The notes under the pieces are model-generated. The model was not told the DNA's origin, did no database searches, and saw nothing but the letters and a program-made list of their open reading frames with translations. A stretch of 64,000 nucleotides of DNA from Iris pallida (lineage: Eukaryota; Streptophyta; Magnoliopsida; Asparagales; Iridaceae). Below are positions 11,279 through 22,484 of the stretch, piece by piece. Position numbers and translations under genes: made by a program. Position 1 is the first letter of the stretch. Each line of letters begins with the position of its first letter. The stretch lies in assembly GCA_029216955.1 (NCBI GenBank), contig JANAVB010012136.1:49369-113368 (forward strand), read 5' to 3'.

Positions 11279-11406
11279 TGTTTTTGTGGTGGCCCAGAAC
11301 TACTACTATCCCTTGGCTTCCAATCTTTTCGAAACTTCCTTGATTATTTAATTTACTTCATATCTAATCTTTCCTAATATCAACTTATCTTCCTCGTGCC
11401 AACAGT
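11279..11406 (+). other. Element C leader with conserved post-LTR block
   Basis: Directly after the LTR comes TGTTTTTGTGGTGGCCCA. Elements A and B have the related words TTTAAGTGGTGGCCCATG and TTTTAGAGGTGGCCCATG at the same place. This is where the tRNA primer site should be, but the block does not match the initiator-Met type (TGGTATCAGAG) seen in element D. Confidence 0.6.
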
Positions 11407-12779
11407 ATGAATCTACGTAGCGGACGCACTTCTGCCTTGGCCCTCACATCTAGCGAGGAGACTACTCCGGAGGGACAGAATCCTCCCATGACTCCAGCGA
11501 TACCTTACAAGCCAGGACTGTCGCAGCCTACTATGACATCGACGACGGAGTACCCAAATATTGTAGCACCCCCAGGCAGCCAGGCTAGACAGACTACTAC
11601 CATGCCACCGGGAGGGAATGTACCACTGCCTCCTCCCCCACCATTCCCTCAGCAGTTTCCCCCACAGTCTGGACCTCAGATGCCTCCACTATCGACTAAT
11701 GGGAGCCCTACTACTCAGTTTATGTATACCATGATGCAGGCTAAGTGGCAACAGACTGAGCTGATGATACATACGATGATGGCAGCTATGGCTAGACCCC
11801 CACCACCACCTCCAGTACCAGTACCAGCACCGACTCTGCATCCCTATGAAGGCTCTATCAAGAATTTCACAGATAGGAACCCCAAGGCCTTTAGAGGGAC
11901 GGAGAAGCCATTAGAGGTGTCACAGTGGCTTATTAATACCGAAAAGCTACTGAAGGCATCCTAATTGCCAGCTCGAGATTGGATGACAGCAGTGGACCTA
12001 CTGTTAGAAGATAATGCTCACCACTGGTGGAAGGCGAAAGAGAGACGATTAGGCACTGGGATCACCTGGAAGCAGTTCTATGATGCATTTTATGAGAGAT
12101 TCTTCCCTATTCATGTTCGAGATGGTCTCTATGACCAGTTCCTTCATCTAAAACAAGGGAATATGACAGTTGATGAGTATGACGCGGAGTTCAATCGCCT
12201 GAGTCGATTTGGTGCGGGATTGATTCCGACAGAGTTAGAGAAGGCGAGGAGATTTCACCAGGGGCTTGCACCAGAGCTCAAGTCTTATACGACTACCCAG
12301 TCTCGAGTCTCCCATTCAGCTGTCTTGGAAGAAGCTCGTGCTCAGGAGATTCTTCGCAAGGAACAGCAGCAGACATAGAGGCGCCATACCCCAGCAGTTA
12401 CACCAGCCCGAGCCACTCATAGTGGACCTATCAGGAGGACCACAGGACAGTTCCAGCAGAGGCCCTCACCTTATCAGAAGCCCGTTTGCCATTACTGCGG
12501 AAAACAAGGACATATCCAAACGACTGCAGGACTCGCCTTGGATTATGCTTGAGATGTGGATCCAATCAGCACAAGCTCAAGGATTGTCCGGAGCAACATG
12601 CAATAGTACAAGCTCGGCAAAATCCGAGGCCCACAGCCCTAGCTCTCCCAGCACCACGGCCTATAGCAGGAGCACCTCGTCCACCATTGCCTCCCCAAGG
12701 CACACAGTACAACAAGGCCAGAGCTCAGGGCCGGGACAAAATTATGGGTAGGCATTCTCGCTTGCTGTTGAGGATATAG
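11407..12779 (+). pseudogene. Element C gag with CCHC zinc knuckles, broken
   Basis: The ATG at 11407 opens with MNLRSGRTS, then a Pro-rich N-terminus. The capsid core contains 'ITWKQFYDAFYERFFP', then 'LKQGNMTVDEYDAEFNRLSR', typical of chromovirus gag. Two in-frame stops interrupt it: TAA at 11962 and TAG at 12376, each explained by C-to-T in a Gln codon. The zinc knuckle region begins 'CHYCGKQGH' near 12490. A one-base loss near 12516 shifts the frame, and a second knuckle (CLRCGSNQHKLKDC) follows in the new frame. The protein would coat the element RNA. It is not functional as read. Confidence 0.85.
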
Positions 12780-13200
12780 AGACAGAGGCGAAGGTTATAT
12801 CAGGTATGGCTAGTTGCATCTTTTCTGCTTACATTATTTGATACTGGAGCCACACATTCATTTATAGCCACTAGTTTTGCCACTAGACACAGCATTCCCA
12901 TCACACCCTTAGCTAAGAATGTTAAAATCCTCACTGGAGGAGGAGTTGTACCTGTTAGTGGTGTTTGTAGACTTTGTCCTGTAGTGATAAATGGTAGAGA
13001 GATGGTGGCACGACTTTGTATTCCCTATGCCGACATTTGATGTGGTCTTGGAATGGATGGTGAGCCAGGATTCGCTCTCATCGACTGCCTAGGAGCAGAT
13101 TATCTTTAGCCCACGAATGCGGCAGAGTTTGAGTTCACCAAAGAAGACGGAGATAGTTGTGATGCACCACATCGGGAAACACATATGATGATGCATGATA
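12780..13200 (+). pseudogene. Element C aspartic protease, broken
   Basis: The active-site block LFDTGATHSFIA is at 12834-12870, followed by 'SIPITPLAKN' and 'ILTGGGVVPVSG'. The usual 'YDVILGMDWL' block is visible only in a damaged form near 13030 (frame change, 'DVVLEWMV'). It sits between the gag knuckles and reverse transcriptase as expected. Frameshifts make it inactive. Confidence 0.75.
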
Positions 13201-14000
13201 CCCCACAGCACCCTATTATCACCGAGTTCGAAGATGTATTCCCCGAGGAGTTGCCAGGACTACCACCTGACCGAGATAGAGTTTCTATTGAGCTTATTCC
13301 CGGAGCCGAGCCTATTTCATCTCGAGTATATCGTCTGGCACCCAAGGAGTTGGTAGGATGAAGAGCAGATGATGACTATTAGAGAAGGGATTTATTCGTG
13401 CCAGTGTGTCACCATGGGGAGCACCCATTCTTTTTGTGCCTAAGAAAGACGGGACAGTGCGCCTGTGCATTGACTACAGAGATTGAATGCGGTGACGGTA
13501 AAGAACAAGTATCCCTTGCCGCGTATAGACGATTTATTCAATCAACTGAGTGGAGCAAAGGTATTCTCCAAGATTGACTTACGATCGGGCTATCACCAAT
13601 TGAAGGTTCGGAAGGAAGATATTGCCAAGACGGCTTTTCGATCGAGGTATAGACACTACGAGTTCTTGGTCATGCCTTTCGGTTTGACCAACGCTCCCGC
13701 AGTTTTCATGAATTTGATAAACAAGATCTTTCACCAATACTTGGACAAATTTGTAGTAGTCTTTATAGACGATATCTTGATTTACTCCAAGAGTCAAGAG
13801 GAGCATGAGCATCATCTACGGATAGTTTTGGGAACATTGAGGAACGAGAGACTCTTTGCGAAGCTCAGCAAGTGTGATTTCTTTCTCAAGGAGGTATCAT
13901 TCCTTGGTCATATTGTTACGGGCGATGGTATATCGGTAGACCTAGAGAAGATCACAACAGTCAAATCATGGCCCGCTCCCACATCAGTTTTGAAGTGAGA
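13201..14000 (+). pseudogene. Element C reverse transcriptase, broken
   Basis: The first part ('[20 protein letters not shown]', 13420-13480) is followed by a one-base loss in the codon after R at about 13483. The main block is open from 13483 to 13998: '[15 protein letters not shown]', '[13 protein letters not shown]', '[15 protein letters not shown]', and the catalytic FIDDILIYS at 13762-13788. A second one-base loss at about 13993 (GG to G) shifts the frame before '[10 protein letters not shown]'. The enzyme copies the element RNA to DNA. The motifs and length fit Ty3/gypsy. Confidence 0.88.
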
Positions 14001-14545
14001 AGTTTTCTCGAACTTGCGGGTTACTACCAATGGTTCGTAGAAGATTTTTCTCGAATAGCGGGGCCTATGACTCGATTGACTTGCAAGGATCAGGAGTTTG
14101 TATTGACAGACGATTGTCAAGCCGCTTTTGACAAGTTGAAGAAGCGATTGACCACAGCACCGATCTTGACACTACCATCGGGTCCAGGAGGATTTGTGAT
14201 CTACAGCGACGCATTCGGAAAGGGATTAGGATGTGTATTGATGCAGCACAGTCGTGTAGTAGCTTATGCATCGCGACAGTTGAGAATGCACGAGAAAAAT
14301 TATCCGACCCACGATCTAGAGCTCGCAGCGATTATCTTTGCGTTGAAGCTATGGAGACACTACTTGTACGGCGAGAAGGTTGATATCCATACTAACCATA
14401 AAAGCCTCAAGTACTTCTTCACACAAAAGGAGTTGAATATGCGACAGCGACGTTGGTTGGAGTTGATGAAGGATTATGAGATCGAGCTTCATTATCATCC
14501 GGGCAAGGCTAATGTCGTGGCAGACGCATTAAGCCGTAAGCCCAT
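14001..14545 (+). pseudogene. Element C RNase H and connection
   Basis: An open frame (13968-14882) carries '[20 protein letters not shown]', then the RNase H residues in '[10 protein letters not shown]' (the usual DAS is DAF here), '[20 protein letters not shown]', '[10 protein letters not shown]' (the usual TDHKSLKY Asp is Asn, so a catalytic residue is lost) and '[15 protein letters not shown]'. RNase H removes the RNA template during replication. Confidence 0.85.
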
Positions 14546-16133
14546 GGCACACTTTTTGACTACACAGAAGGAATTGATTAGAGACTTGGAGCAGCTTGGT
14601 ATTGAGGTAGTATTACCGGGAGCAGATGGCGTATTAACCAACCTTCAAGTGCAATCATCATTGGTAAAGCGCATCAAGGCAGCATTGCCTAATGATGCAA
14701 GATTTCGACGGCTGAAAGAGAGGACTGAAGCAGGAGAGCAGACAGGTTTGAGGATCCACACCGATAGGACATTGCGATGTGGTGATCGCATTTATGTTCC
14801 CAATGGAGATCTACGGCAGGAGCTGATGGCCGAGGCTCACAGTTCGGTATACTCCATTCATCCCGGAGGGACCAAGATGTAAAGTGACTTACGACAGTAT
14901 TATTGGTGGAACGGAAAGAAGCGAGAGATAGCTTGTTTCGTTGCCAAGTGCTTAGTATGTCAACAAGTTAAGGCGGAGCACCAGAGGACGGCCAGATTAT
15001 TACAGCCGCTACCCATTCCCGAGTGGAAGTGGGAGCACATTACTGGATTTCGTTACGGGTTTTCCTCGGAGTCCTAGAGGAGTGACGCAGTGTGGGTGAT
15101 TGTTGATAGACTTACGAAGTCAGCCTATTTCTTACCTTTTAGAGTGGGCCAGTCGACAGAGGTATTGGCAGAGATGTATATGGAGCAGATTGTGAGATTG
15201 TATGGTGTGCCTGTTAGTATTGTGTCGGACCGTGACGTGAGATTTACTTCGCATTTTGGAGGAGCATGCAAGAGAGTTTGGGCACTCGATTGAAGTTTAG
15301 CACATCGTATCATCCGCAGACAGACGGCCAGTCGTAGCGTACCATTCAGACGCTAGAGGATATTATGAGAGCATGTATGCTTGATTTTGGCGGTTCGTGG
15401 GAGGACCATCTTCATCTTGTGGAGTTTTCCTACAACAATAGCTATCAAGCGAGCATTCAAATGGCTCCGTTTGAAGCATTGTATGGTAGGAAGTGTCGGT
15501 CTCCTGTTTGTTGGGAGCGACATAGGAGAGCGACAACTATTGGGTCCCAAGTTGGTCTTGAGCACAGTAGAGACATTGAAGAAGATTCAGGACCACCTGC
15601 AAGCAGTATAGGATCGTCAGAAGCAGTGGGCAGATAATCGTCGTCGACCTTTGGAGTTCAAAGAGGGCGACCATGTGTTCTTGAAGATATCCCCCACTAG
15701 AGGCACGATTCGATTCGGAGGACGTGGCAAGTTGAGTCCAAGGTACATCGGGCCTTTCGATGTCTTGGAACGTGTTGGAGAGGTTGCTTATAGATTGGCC
15801 TTGCCACCGTCGCTGGAGGGAGTGCATGACGTATTCCATGTATCTCAGCTGAGGAGGTACGTGGCGGACAACCATGTGCTTGATCACTCCGAGATCACAG
15901 TTGGACCGAGCTTGTCGTACGAAGAGCAACCAGTAGGTATCCTCGATCGCCGAGTGAAGGTGTTGCGGAACCAATCTATTCCATTGGTTCGCGTGGCATG
16001 GAAGCATCACTCGCCAGGGGAGTCTACTTGGGAGCGCGAGGACGACATCCGAAATCGCTACCCGCAGTTGTTCGAAGGCGAAGGTATGTCTTGTTATTAT
16101 ATTCATGCATTGCATTTGATCCCCCGACCTTAG
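14546..16133 (+). pseudogene. Element C integrase with chromodomain-like tail, broken
   Basis: The N-terminal HHCC zinc finger spans about 14830-14975 (H of 'EAHSS', 'SIHPGG', then 'CLVCQQVK') with a frame break at 14881. The catalytic core follows with '[13 protein letters not shown]' and '[12 protein letters not shown]', broken at several one- or two-base losses (near 15045, 15080, 15260). 'LHLVEFSYNNSY' is at 15410-15450. The last open frame (15651-16133) has 'GDHVFLKISP', 'GKLSPRYIGPF', 'VFHVSQLRRYV' and a chromodomain-like end 'VAWKHHSPGESTWEREDDI'. Chromodomains direct integration to heterochromatin. Not functional as assembled. Confidence 0.87.
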
Positions 16134-16173
16134 TTTAATTTCGAGGACGAAATTTTCTTTAAGTTGGGTAGGA
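16134..16173 (+). other. Polypurine tract region of element C
   Basis: The conserved 'tttcgaggacgaaatt' block is followed by 'aagttgggtagga' immediately before the 3' LTR TG. The same pre-LTR block is found in A, B, D and E and marks plus-strand priming. Confidence 0.7.
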
Positions 16174-16451
16174 TGTAAACCCCCAATATTTTCTAAATAT
16201 TTTAGTGTTTTAAAAATAAATTTTTGATATTATTCGGAATTAATGTGGTAATTGGTATATTCGTGATTATAGATATATATTATCGGTATAAGTGTGCTTG
16301 ATATATTTTATTGTTAATAAATATAGCCTTAAATTATTAAAAATATTTTGTTACGTAATATAAATTTATAGGATTCTTTTAATAATTTATTCTTATATTT
16401 ATTATATTATATATATATATATATATATTTATTATATATAATATATTTATT

Positions 16452-16491
<40 letters not shown>

Positions 16492-19259
16492 TATATTTTA
16501 TATATATATATTATATTATTTTTTTTATTAATATTATATAATTATATATATATATATAATATATTAATATATAATATATATATATATAAAATATATATAT
16601 ATTAATATATATATATATATATAATATATAATATCTATATATCTATATATATATTATATTAGGATATATAATAGTTATTAGTTTATAAAAAAAATGTCAC
16701 AGGTGGTCGGCCCCAAGGGACTGACCACAACAGCAGCTAGTGAAAGAAAAGGAAAAGGAAAAAAAAAAAAAAAAAAAAAGTATTAACCCACCCACTTTAG
16801 TGAGCGGGCCCCCCCCCATGCAAGCTGTTGCTGTACGCAGCAACTAAACCACACCAACCCGAGGAAGGGAAGTAGTGGGCTTTAAATGATAATCCTAGTA
16901 GTACTAGGTTTTACCCGAACTTAGTATATATGTAACTTTTTCCACAAGCCTCAAAACTCTAATCTTCCAAAACGAAAAGTTGAGGCTGATTATACCTCTT
17001 CGTCACGACTTCGTTCACCAGCAACGGAGCTTTGTGAGACGAACGAAGCATCAGAAGTCAGCCCGCGTCACCCACGGAGCAGTTTTTCCACTCAAGGTAC
17101 CTACTTCTTTACGATGTAACTTTTTACTCGTAGCAGCGATTTTTGATCCGTAAGATTTTCTGGAAAGTAGACTTGACCCTCTTCAATATCCTCCAGATGG
17201 ATTTTGAAACACCCATCGACTTGCTCAAAAAATCGAGACGAAGTTGAACAAAAACCTGTTTTCTGTAATACTAAAAACTGTTTTAAAACGATAAGTTGTC
17301 GGCCAATTTACTTGCTGTGCAGTAAAGATTATAGGAACTAATTAAAAACAGTAAAAGACAACATAACCGAGATCGCAACGCATCTTTTGGAACGTCGTTT
17401 CGATTAGCGTGTAAAAAGTAGATAGATGTGGAAGTTGAGGAAAAAACCTGTTTTTAATTATATTAATTTTTAGAATTTTGTCCATACGACGTACGCCCCG
17501 AAAACCTTGGTGACGTGGTCACCGCTATATGCATCGAAAGGCGCGTATGGACGTTGCGGACGTGTGAGAATGACGGAATTCATTTTCTTTGCGTGTGCGC
17601 GATGAAATCAACGTGTATCCGTCGAGATACCACCATACCGGCATTTTGCAAACTTGTCCATAACTTCGTGTACAATCGTCGAATCGAGACGAAACTTGTG
17701 CCAACAGGTCCGGATCAAAATTCTGGTCCTGTATGCCAAGTTTGGTTCGATTCTGAGAAGGTCGAATCGGAACCCATTTTTGACGGGCCCGCGACCCACT
17801 CAAATGGGCAATTTTGTACACGGCTCCTCGGAATCCAAAACTGGACATACCGTTGAGTTCCTCTCCTTAAACTGAAACCGTGGACATGTAGTTTGACGAC
17901 TTTAGAGACCATAGACTTTGGCACACATTTCGGTGCAAAGTGGGTCCAATGGCGGACATCGTTTGACCGAAATTACGGTTTTGCCCTGTTCCAGAATTTG
18001 ACTTTGGATAGGCATTTTCTAGGTATATCTTCTTCACGAGACATTTTTGATGTTTGTTTCAGCGTTTGGAGTCATCTGTGACTTGTGAGTTTTGGTGCTG
18101 ACACTTGCTACTCTGGATTTGCCCTTCTCGCACTGCAAGCAAGATACCTTGCCACCTTACTCTATGATTATTATATTATTATTTTCAGTTTTATTTTCAT
18201 CATTTTTGTTTCGTGATATTTTAAACTGTGCGTCCAAGTCCACTTGGGTGCAAGCGACTCTATCGGTCGTTTTTCTTGCTTTTTATTCTCTTGCATTGAC
18301 TTAGCTTATTGACCACCCATTGAGTTGAGGTATTGGTATATCTCATATGGCCTTGACACTTGTTGTATCACGTGATGTGAGTCACATGTAGGATACATTT
18401 GCGTAGGTTGGATGGCCACGATACGTATGGAGCGTGCGACGGATAGGAGTAATGCCAATAGTATTGCATGTTAGAAGACTTGGCGGTTACTTGAGGTTCA
18501 TATCAGTCATGGAGGTGATGATACTAGGCATTGGTGGGGAGAACAATACCTGACGTATGGGCTTCTTTTCACTTCCTGATTACCTGTGCGCTCCTCCGGA
18601 GATGCAGGCTCCAGGCGCCCTCTGATTTCCCAGAGCGTTATGGACGTAGGCCCCTGGTACCCTTTATGGGAACTATGTCGATACCATTTACAGCAGGGCT
18701 CATGCGTCGAAGGATTGATCTCAACTGCATATTTACAGTAGAATGGTCAGGAACCCGATTGCATGCATACCTTTTCTTATATTATCACAGTTTATATGGC
18801 ATGGTGTTTTCTTGTATCTTGCTATGTCCCCTGAGGACCTAGTTATCTCTCAGGTTTAGACGATTTTCCACAGGATTACGGAGCGGCATTGGAGCTATCT
18901 TACATTGATGACGAGGCAGTCACTACTGATTTCTAGTTTATTCTATATTTGAGACAGTTGTAGACATTTTTTACTCTTTTCTTTCTATTTTGCGAGGTCG
19001 GACTCGATCTTGTGAGACTTTTTCATAGCTGTTGGAGTGAGTATGTTCACCCGGCTATCTTTTAATACTCTGCTTTATTCATTTGGACTTTATTATCTTC
19101 TGTGTTGAGCTGTGATGGATTAGATATGTTATTTGGCTATGATTATTTATTTACAGCTTATGTGATATAGAGGATTTCATATATGGAGTATTCATCGTAT
19201 ATGTGCAGCTGGCATGTTCACGTACTCGGTCCTACGTATTTTGGGACTGGGGCGTTACA
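16174..19259 (+). repeat. Element C 3' LTR
   Basis: It is 3086 bp, TG...CA bounded. It matches the 5' LTR throughout but has a much longer AT-rich microsatellite block (about 16399-16668) and many one-base losses in short homopolymers, for example at 16998-17100. Confidence 0.92.
16399..16668. repeat. Expanded AT/TATA microsatellite block
   Basis: About 270 bp of (TA)n with interspersed T/A runs inside the 3' LTR of C. The 5' LTR has only about 43 bp at the same place (8519-8561). Confidence 0.9.
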
Positions 19260-19409
19260 CCTGGGTGCAGTTCTTGCATAATAAGAAAGAAAAAAATTGG
19301 GTCCAAGCTCTAGCATACTAACTATATAATAATTGGAGGGTGCCCCTTTCTGTTTGGGCCCTGGGCATGGGCTCAGGCTGCCCTACGCTAGGCTGGGCTA
19401 GTCAACGAG

Positions 19410-20065
19410 TCGGCATCCAACCCAAGGAGAATTATTGAACTTTACGGCATGGATGGACCGAAAGTCGTCACTTGTGGTGAGACTCTGCAGGTGATCGAAC
19501 TCGGTGCTTGCCTACATGGTGGACACTCGCAAAGGTACTGCGTTTGTGTGCATGCAAGCCAGGAAGGGCGCAGAACCAGCAGTCGTAACGATTGGGGATA
19601 GTGGCTCAGACGTGGCTACATCGGCGAGCTCTGATGGCATCGGTGCTCGCCGTAGGGATGAAGAAAGACCAAAAACCAGAAGATGGGGATAGGTATCATT
19701 GTGGCTTTTGTTTTAAGAAAGAGATAGATAGAGATGTCTATATATATTTACGATGGTTTAGGGAATAGAGATAGGGATGAATTGGTTGTATAGGTATATC
19801 TCTTCATGGAGATATATGTTTGCAAAAACAAATTTTTCGAGAAAACTACGTTACAACTAAGAAAGAAAGTGCAAGAGTACAATTTGATTCTGGGGAAGTA
19901 TAATTGTAGGAATCTGATAAAAAACGATCATTTATCCCTTGGACTATGCGATGTCGGAGAAGAAAAGTCTTGAACGTGCTATAGCCTTTGTCAGAGATTG
20001 ATCATTAGTGATGCCGTATGAAGTGATTTTGAACTCTATTTATAGAGTTTTGAGAAAACTGTCAG
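19410..20065. other. Host stretch right of the hAT element; no gene recognised
   Basis: 19410-19700 continues the GC-rich stretch of 7240-7649. A plus-strand frame stays open across the empty-site junction and includes 'AYMVDTRKGTAFVCMQARKG' and a Ser/Asp-rich end before a stop at 19690, but I recognise no family. 19700-20065 is AT-rich and shows nothing further. Confidence 0.3.
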
Positions 20066-20082
20066 ATAGTTTAGACTGATTG

Positions 20083-20620
20083 GCGCACAGAGCAATTGGT
20101 GCGCCATCACCCATTTGCTTGGCGAACGGTTGGCTTTAACTGCATGGGACGCATGACATTATGTAAGAGAGATGCGCTTGGTCATGGGCAGTATTGCATG
20201 CACATTCTTTAAGATTGGTATGCGCGCCACGATATCTACTGCTTCTAGATGATAGTCGATTAATTGGCGCCAATTGATGAATGGCGCAGCTGTGTTAGGC
20301 GCTATTGTGAAAAAATGCTAGGCATCTTGAAAGTTGATTATTCGTGCCAACCATATAGTACAAAGTAAACAATAAAAATATAATAATGATGATTCTGACA
20401 TATCCTTCTCGAACGCTGCGCGCTCGGGATTCGAAGAGAACTCTTCATTAAAAGTGATGTTAGTCAAAATGACAATGTTTGGCTTCTTAGGGAAGCTGGC
20501 CACGTGGCCTCCAACGCCATGTATTGTTTGGCGCTATCTAATACAGTGCGCCATCTGACCCTGTGCGCCATTTGATAAGTGCAGTCTGGCGCTATCTGTT
20601 AATGGCGCATTTACAATGTT
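20083..20620. repeat. Cluster of TTGGCGC / GGCGC(T/C)A motifs
   Basis: At least twelve GGCGC or GCGCC words (such as 'gattggcgcacag', 'ggtgcgccatc', 'atggcgcagc', 'taggcgctatt', 'gtgcgccattt', 'ctggcgctatc') lie in about 540 bp in both orientations, upstream of a TATA box. It is similar in style to the GGCGCAT cluster of element F. It may be part of an LTR or a promoter region. Confidence 0.6.
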
Positions 20621-20791
20621 TGATATATTTTGCGCTTCTATAAGACCCCCTTCAAAGTTTTCAAATTTCAAAATTTTTAAAATTTAAAATACTTTGAATA
20701 TGAAGTAGCCTGCACGTTTGGCGCACCACAAAATCTTAATCGACCCAGATTTTACGCACAATTTGTGCGGCTGTTACGCTTAGATTTTGGT

Positions 20792-20799
20792 TATAAATA
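20792..20799 (+). promoter_or_regulatory. TATA box of the gene-like remnant
   Basis: TATAAATA, followed by a CT-rich leader ('tctctctcaatctctcctcg') and an ATG at 20900. This is a normal spacing for a plant RNA polymerase II promoter. Confidence 0.6.
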
Positions 20800-20899
20800 T
20801 CAATGAGAAGAAAGAGAAAGCTTTTTTACTTGAAAATTTCTCTCTCAATCTCTCCTCGTCTTCTCTCTCTCGCTCTTCCAAGTTCTCCGAGCATCAGCA

Positions 20900-22484
20900 A
20901 TGGCACCAAGGAGATCCACCACGGACAAAGACAATAGACTCGTCAGAGCTCTGTCACGCACGTCGCCGCTGAGGGCGCCATAGTACGAGCCGCCGTCGAC
21001 GAGAGCCGAGGAAGCAAACCCCGCTCTCGAAGGTGATTGCTTCGTTGGGGAAGATGAATAGTACACTTAGTGCATTTAATGGTAGCGTCAACTAGAAGCC
21101 AACATCGACCGCCTCTTTCAGAGTGGAAACTAGAATTTCCATTGAAGAGATCAGTATAGAGCCGATTGTGCAGGATGAACCTTCTGGAACTGAGGGATCA
21201 CCTCCACTGCCGCTTAAGCGCAAAGAGAGGAAGAAATTATTGGCAACTAGAGTTGAGAAGGAGAAAACTATAGTCTTGTCTATTGTATCATCACCGAGGC
21301 AGTCTCCTGATCATCCAGAACCGTCATTGCCGTCACAAGATCCACTGTCTCCAAAAGGTAATACCCTTACTGTTTCAGTCCAACAGGAGTTATTAAATGT
21401 TAACCCATTAGCCATTTGTATTGATATTTTTTTTATCTCCATAACCTCAACCAATCAGTGCTCCAGCTCCAGTTGCTGCAGTAGACACTCCTCCGATTAC
21501 TGTTTCAGAATCAGTAATCATTGGGTTCACCATTCCCTTGTCTACGAGGACATTGACAACGTTTGCTTCAGCGGGTTTGACATTGCCACCGACCACAGAT
21601 GATGCTCTATGGGTCACAGTTCCCGAGAAAACATTAACTTCAGAGGATGTTGTTCCAAAAGTTCAAGTTCCTTCCACAACTCGGACTTCTGAAGTCGTTG
21701 TTCTGACAAATATACTTTTTCGAGATGAAGAGATGATAGAAGCACTACAAGGTTGTGATTTTGGCAGTGATCCAATCGAGGAAGATCCTATTGATGCTGG
21801 CTCAGATCCAGACCAAGCTGAAAGTCATGATCAGGTAATAACCCAAGAGGGTCAAAGTTTATTGGCCAAGGATGGTCTAATTGCTGTTGAGGGTAAAGAG
21901 CACCCTGTTGAAGATGAGGGCGACTAGAGACCAAATGATGATAATTAGAGCCTCGATGAACCACAAGGTGATAAGAACTCTAAGGTTGACATTGAGGGTG
22001 ACGGAAGCCCAGATGATGATAAGGAAGGTGACACAAATATTGCTAAAGGTCTTGAAGATCCTAGGGTGATAAAAACCCTGATATTGATGGTGAAGGGATT
22101 CAAACCCCTATTGAGCAAATTTTTGAATAAAAGAGGGCAGAGGAGGCAGCCCCAGGATGCCATGCTGAATCAGGGACTGGAAGCAGCCGTTTTATGTCAG
22201 GAGGCTCGAAAGCATGAAGTAGCCAAGCGGCCGTATCCACTTCTCCAATGGAGAGGCTCGTTACATAATGAGATACCACACATCGTAAGACTCCATATAT
22301 GTCACCTGGCCAAGTAAATTTCTGACTCTGTTTACCCTTGCTTCTTTATCTGATGCTATGTGATATAATGCTTTTTGCTTTGAATTGTAGTAGAACATGT
22401 AGGGACAATGGTCGATGTCCCACTGGCTTCTATCGCCTTCTGTCTCAGTTCTACCGTGGCTCCCTTGGACGTTGGGACTCAAGC
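20900..22484 (+). pseudogene. Broken intron-containing gene of unknown function
   Basis: The ATG at 20900 starts MAPRRSTTDKDNRLVRALSR and stops after 27 codons. Later open parts are 21123-21357 (Ser/Pro/Glu/Lys-rich, with 'LPLKRKERKKLL') and 21460-21927 (Thr/Val-rich, then strongly acidic). A T-rich GT-AG intron of 101 bp (21358-21458) would join the two, but leaves a one-base frame mismatch. A second candidate intron of 77 bp is at 22314-22390. The LTR of element E starts at 22485 and cuts off the rest. No protein family is recognised. It may be a host gene or a gene carried by an older transposon. Confidence 0.4.

Larger units (their letters stand above)
8297..19259 (+). mobile_element. Element C: complete but degenerate Ty3/gypsy chromovirus
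   Basis: Two LTRs (8297-11278 and 16174-19259), starting TGTAAAC and ending GTTACA, flank a 4.9 kb internal region in the order gag, protease, reverse transcriptase, RNase H, integrase and chromodomain-like tail, all on the plus strand, with a 5-bp duplication outside. Large LTRs and a chromodomain suggest the Tekay/Del lineage. The coding region has two gag stops and many one-base frameshifts, so the element is non-autonomous as assembled. Confidence 0.92.
7658..19401. mobile_element. Probable non-autonomous hAT transposon, interrupted by element C
   Basis: The left end reads CGGGGCCCGTCCTGAG with 'agacccagggtg' just inside. The right end has 'gggccctgggcatgggctca' and 'ggctgccc' near the edge. 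GGGCC/CCTGAG-rich ends with sub-terminal 'cccaggg' are typical of plant hAT (Tip100-like) elements. Without element C and one copy of its duplication the element is about 776 bp, too short for a transposase, and none is seen. An internal duplication ('aaatgcccccttc', 8209 and 8257) lies next to the C insertion. The terminal inverted repeats match only loosely; the exact 8-bp duplication is the best support. Confidence 0.5.

Noticed and set aside
13483..16133. A pararetrovirus (caulimovirid) insertion
   Set aside because: Reverse transcriptase is followed by integrase and a chromodomain-like tail, and the unit is flanked by LTRs with a 5-bp duplication; no movement protein or virus-type coat protein region was seen.
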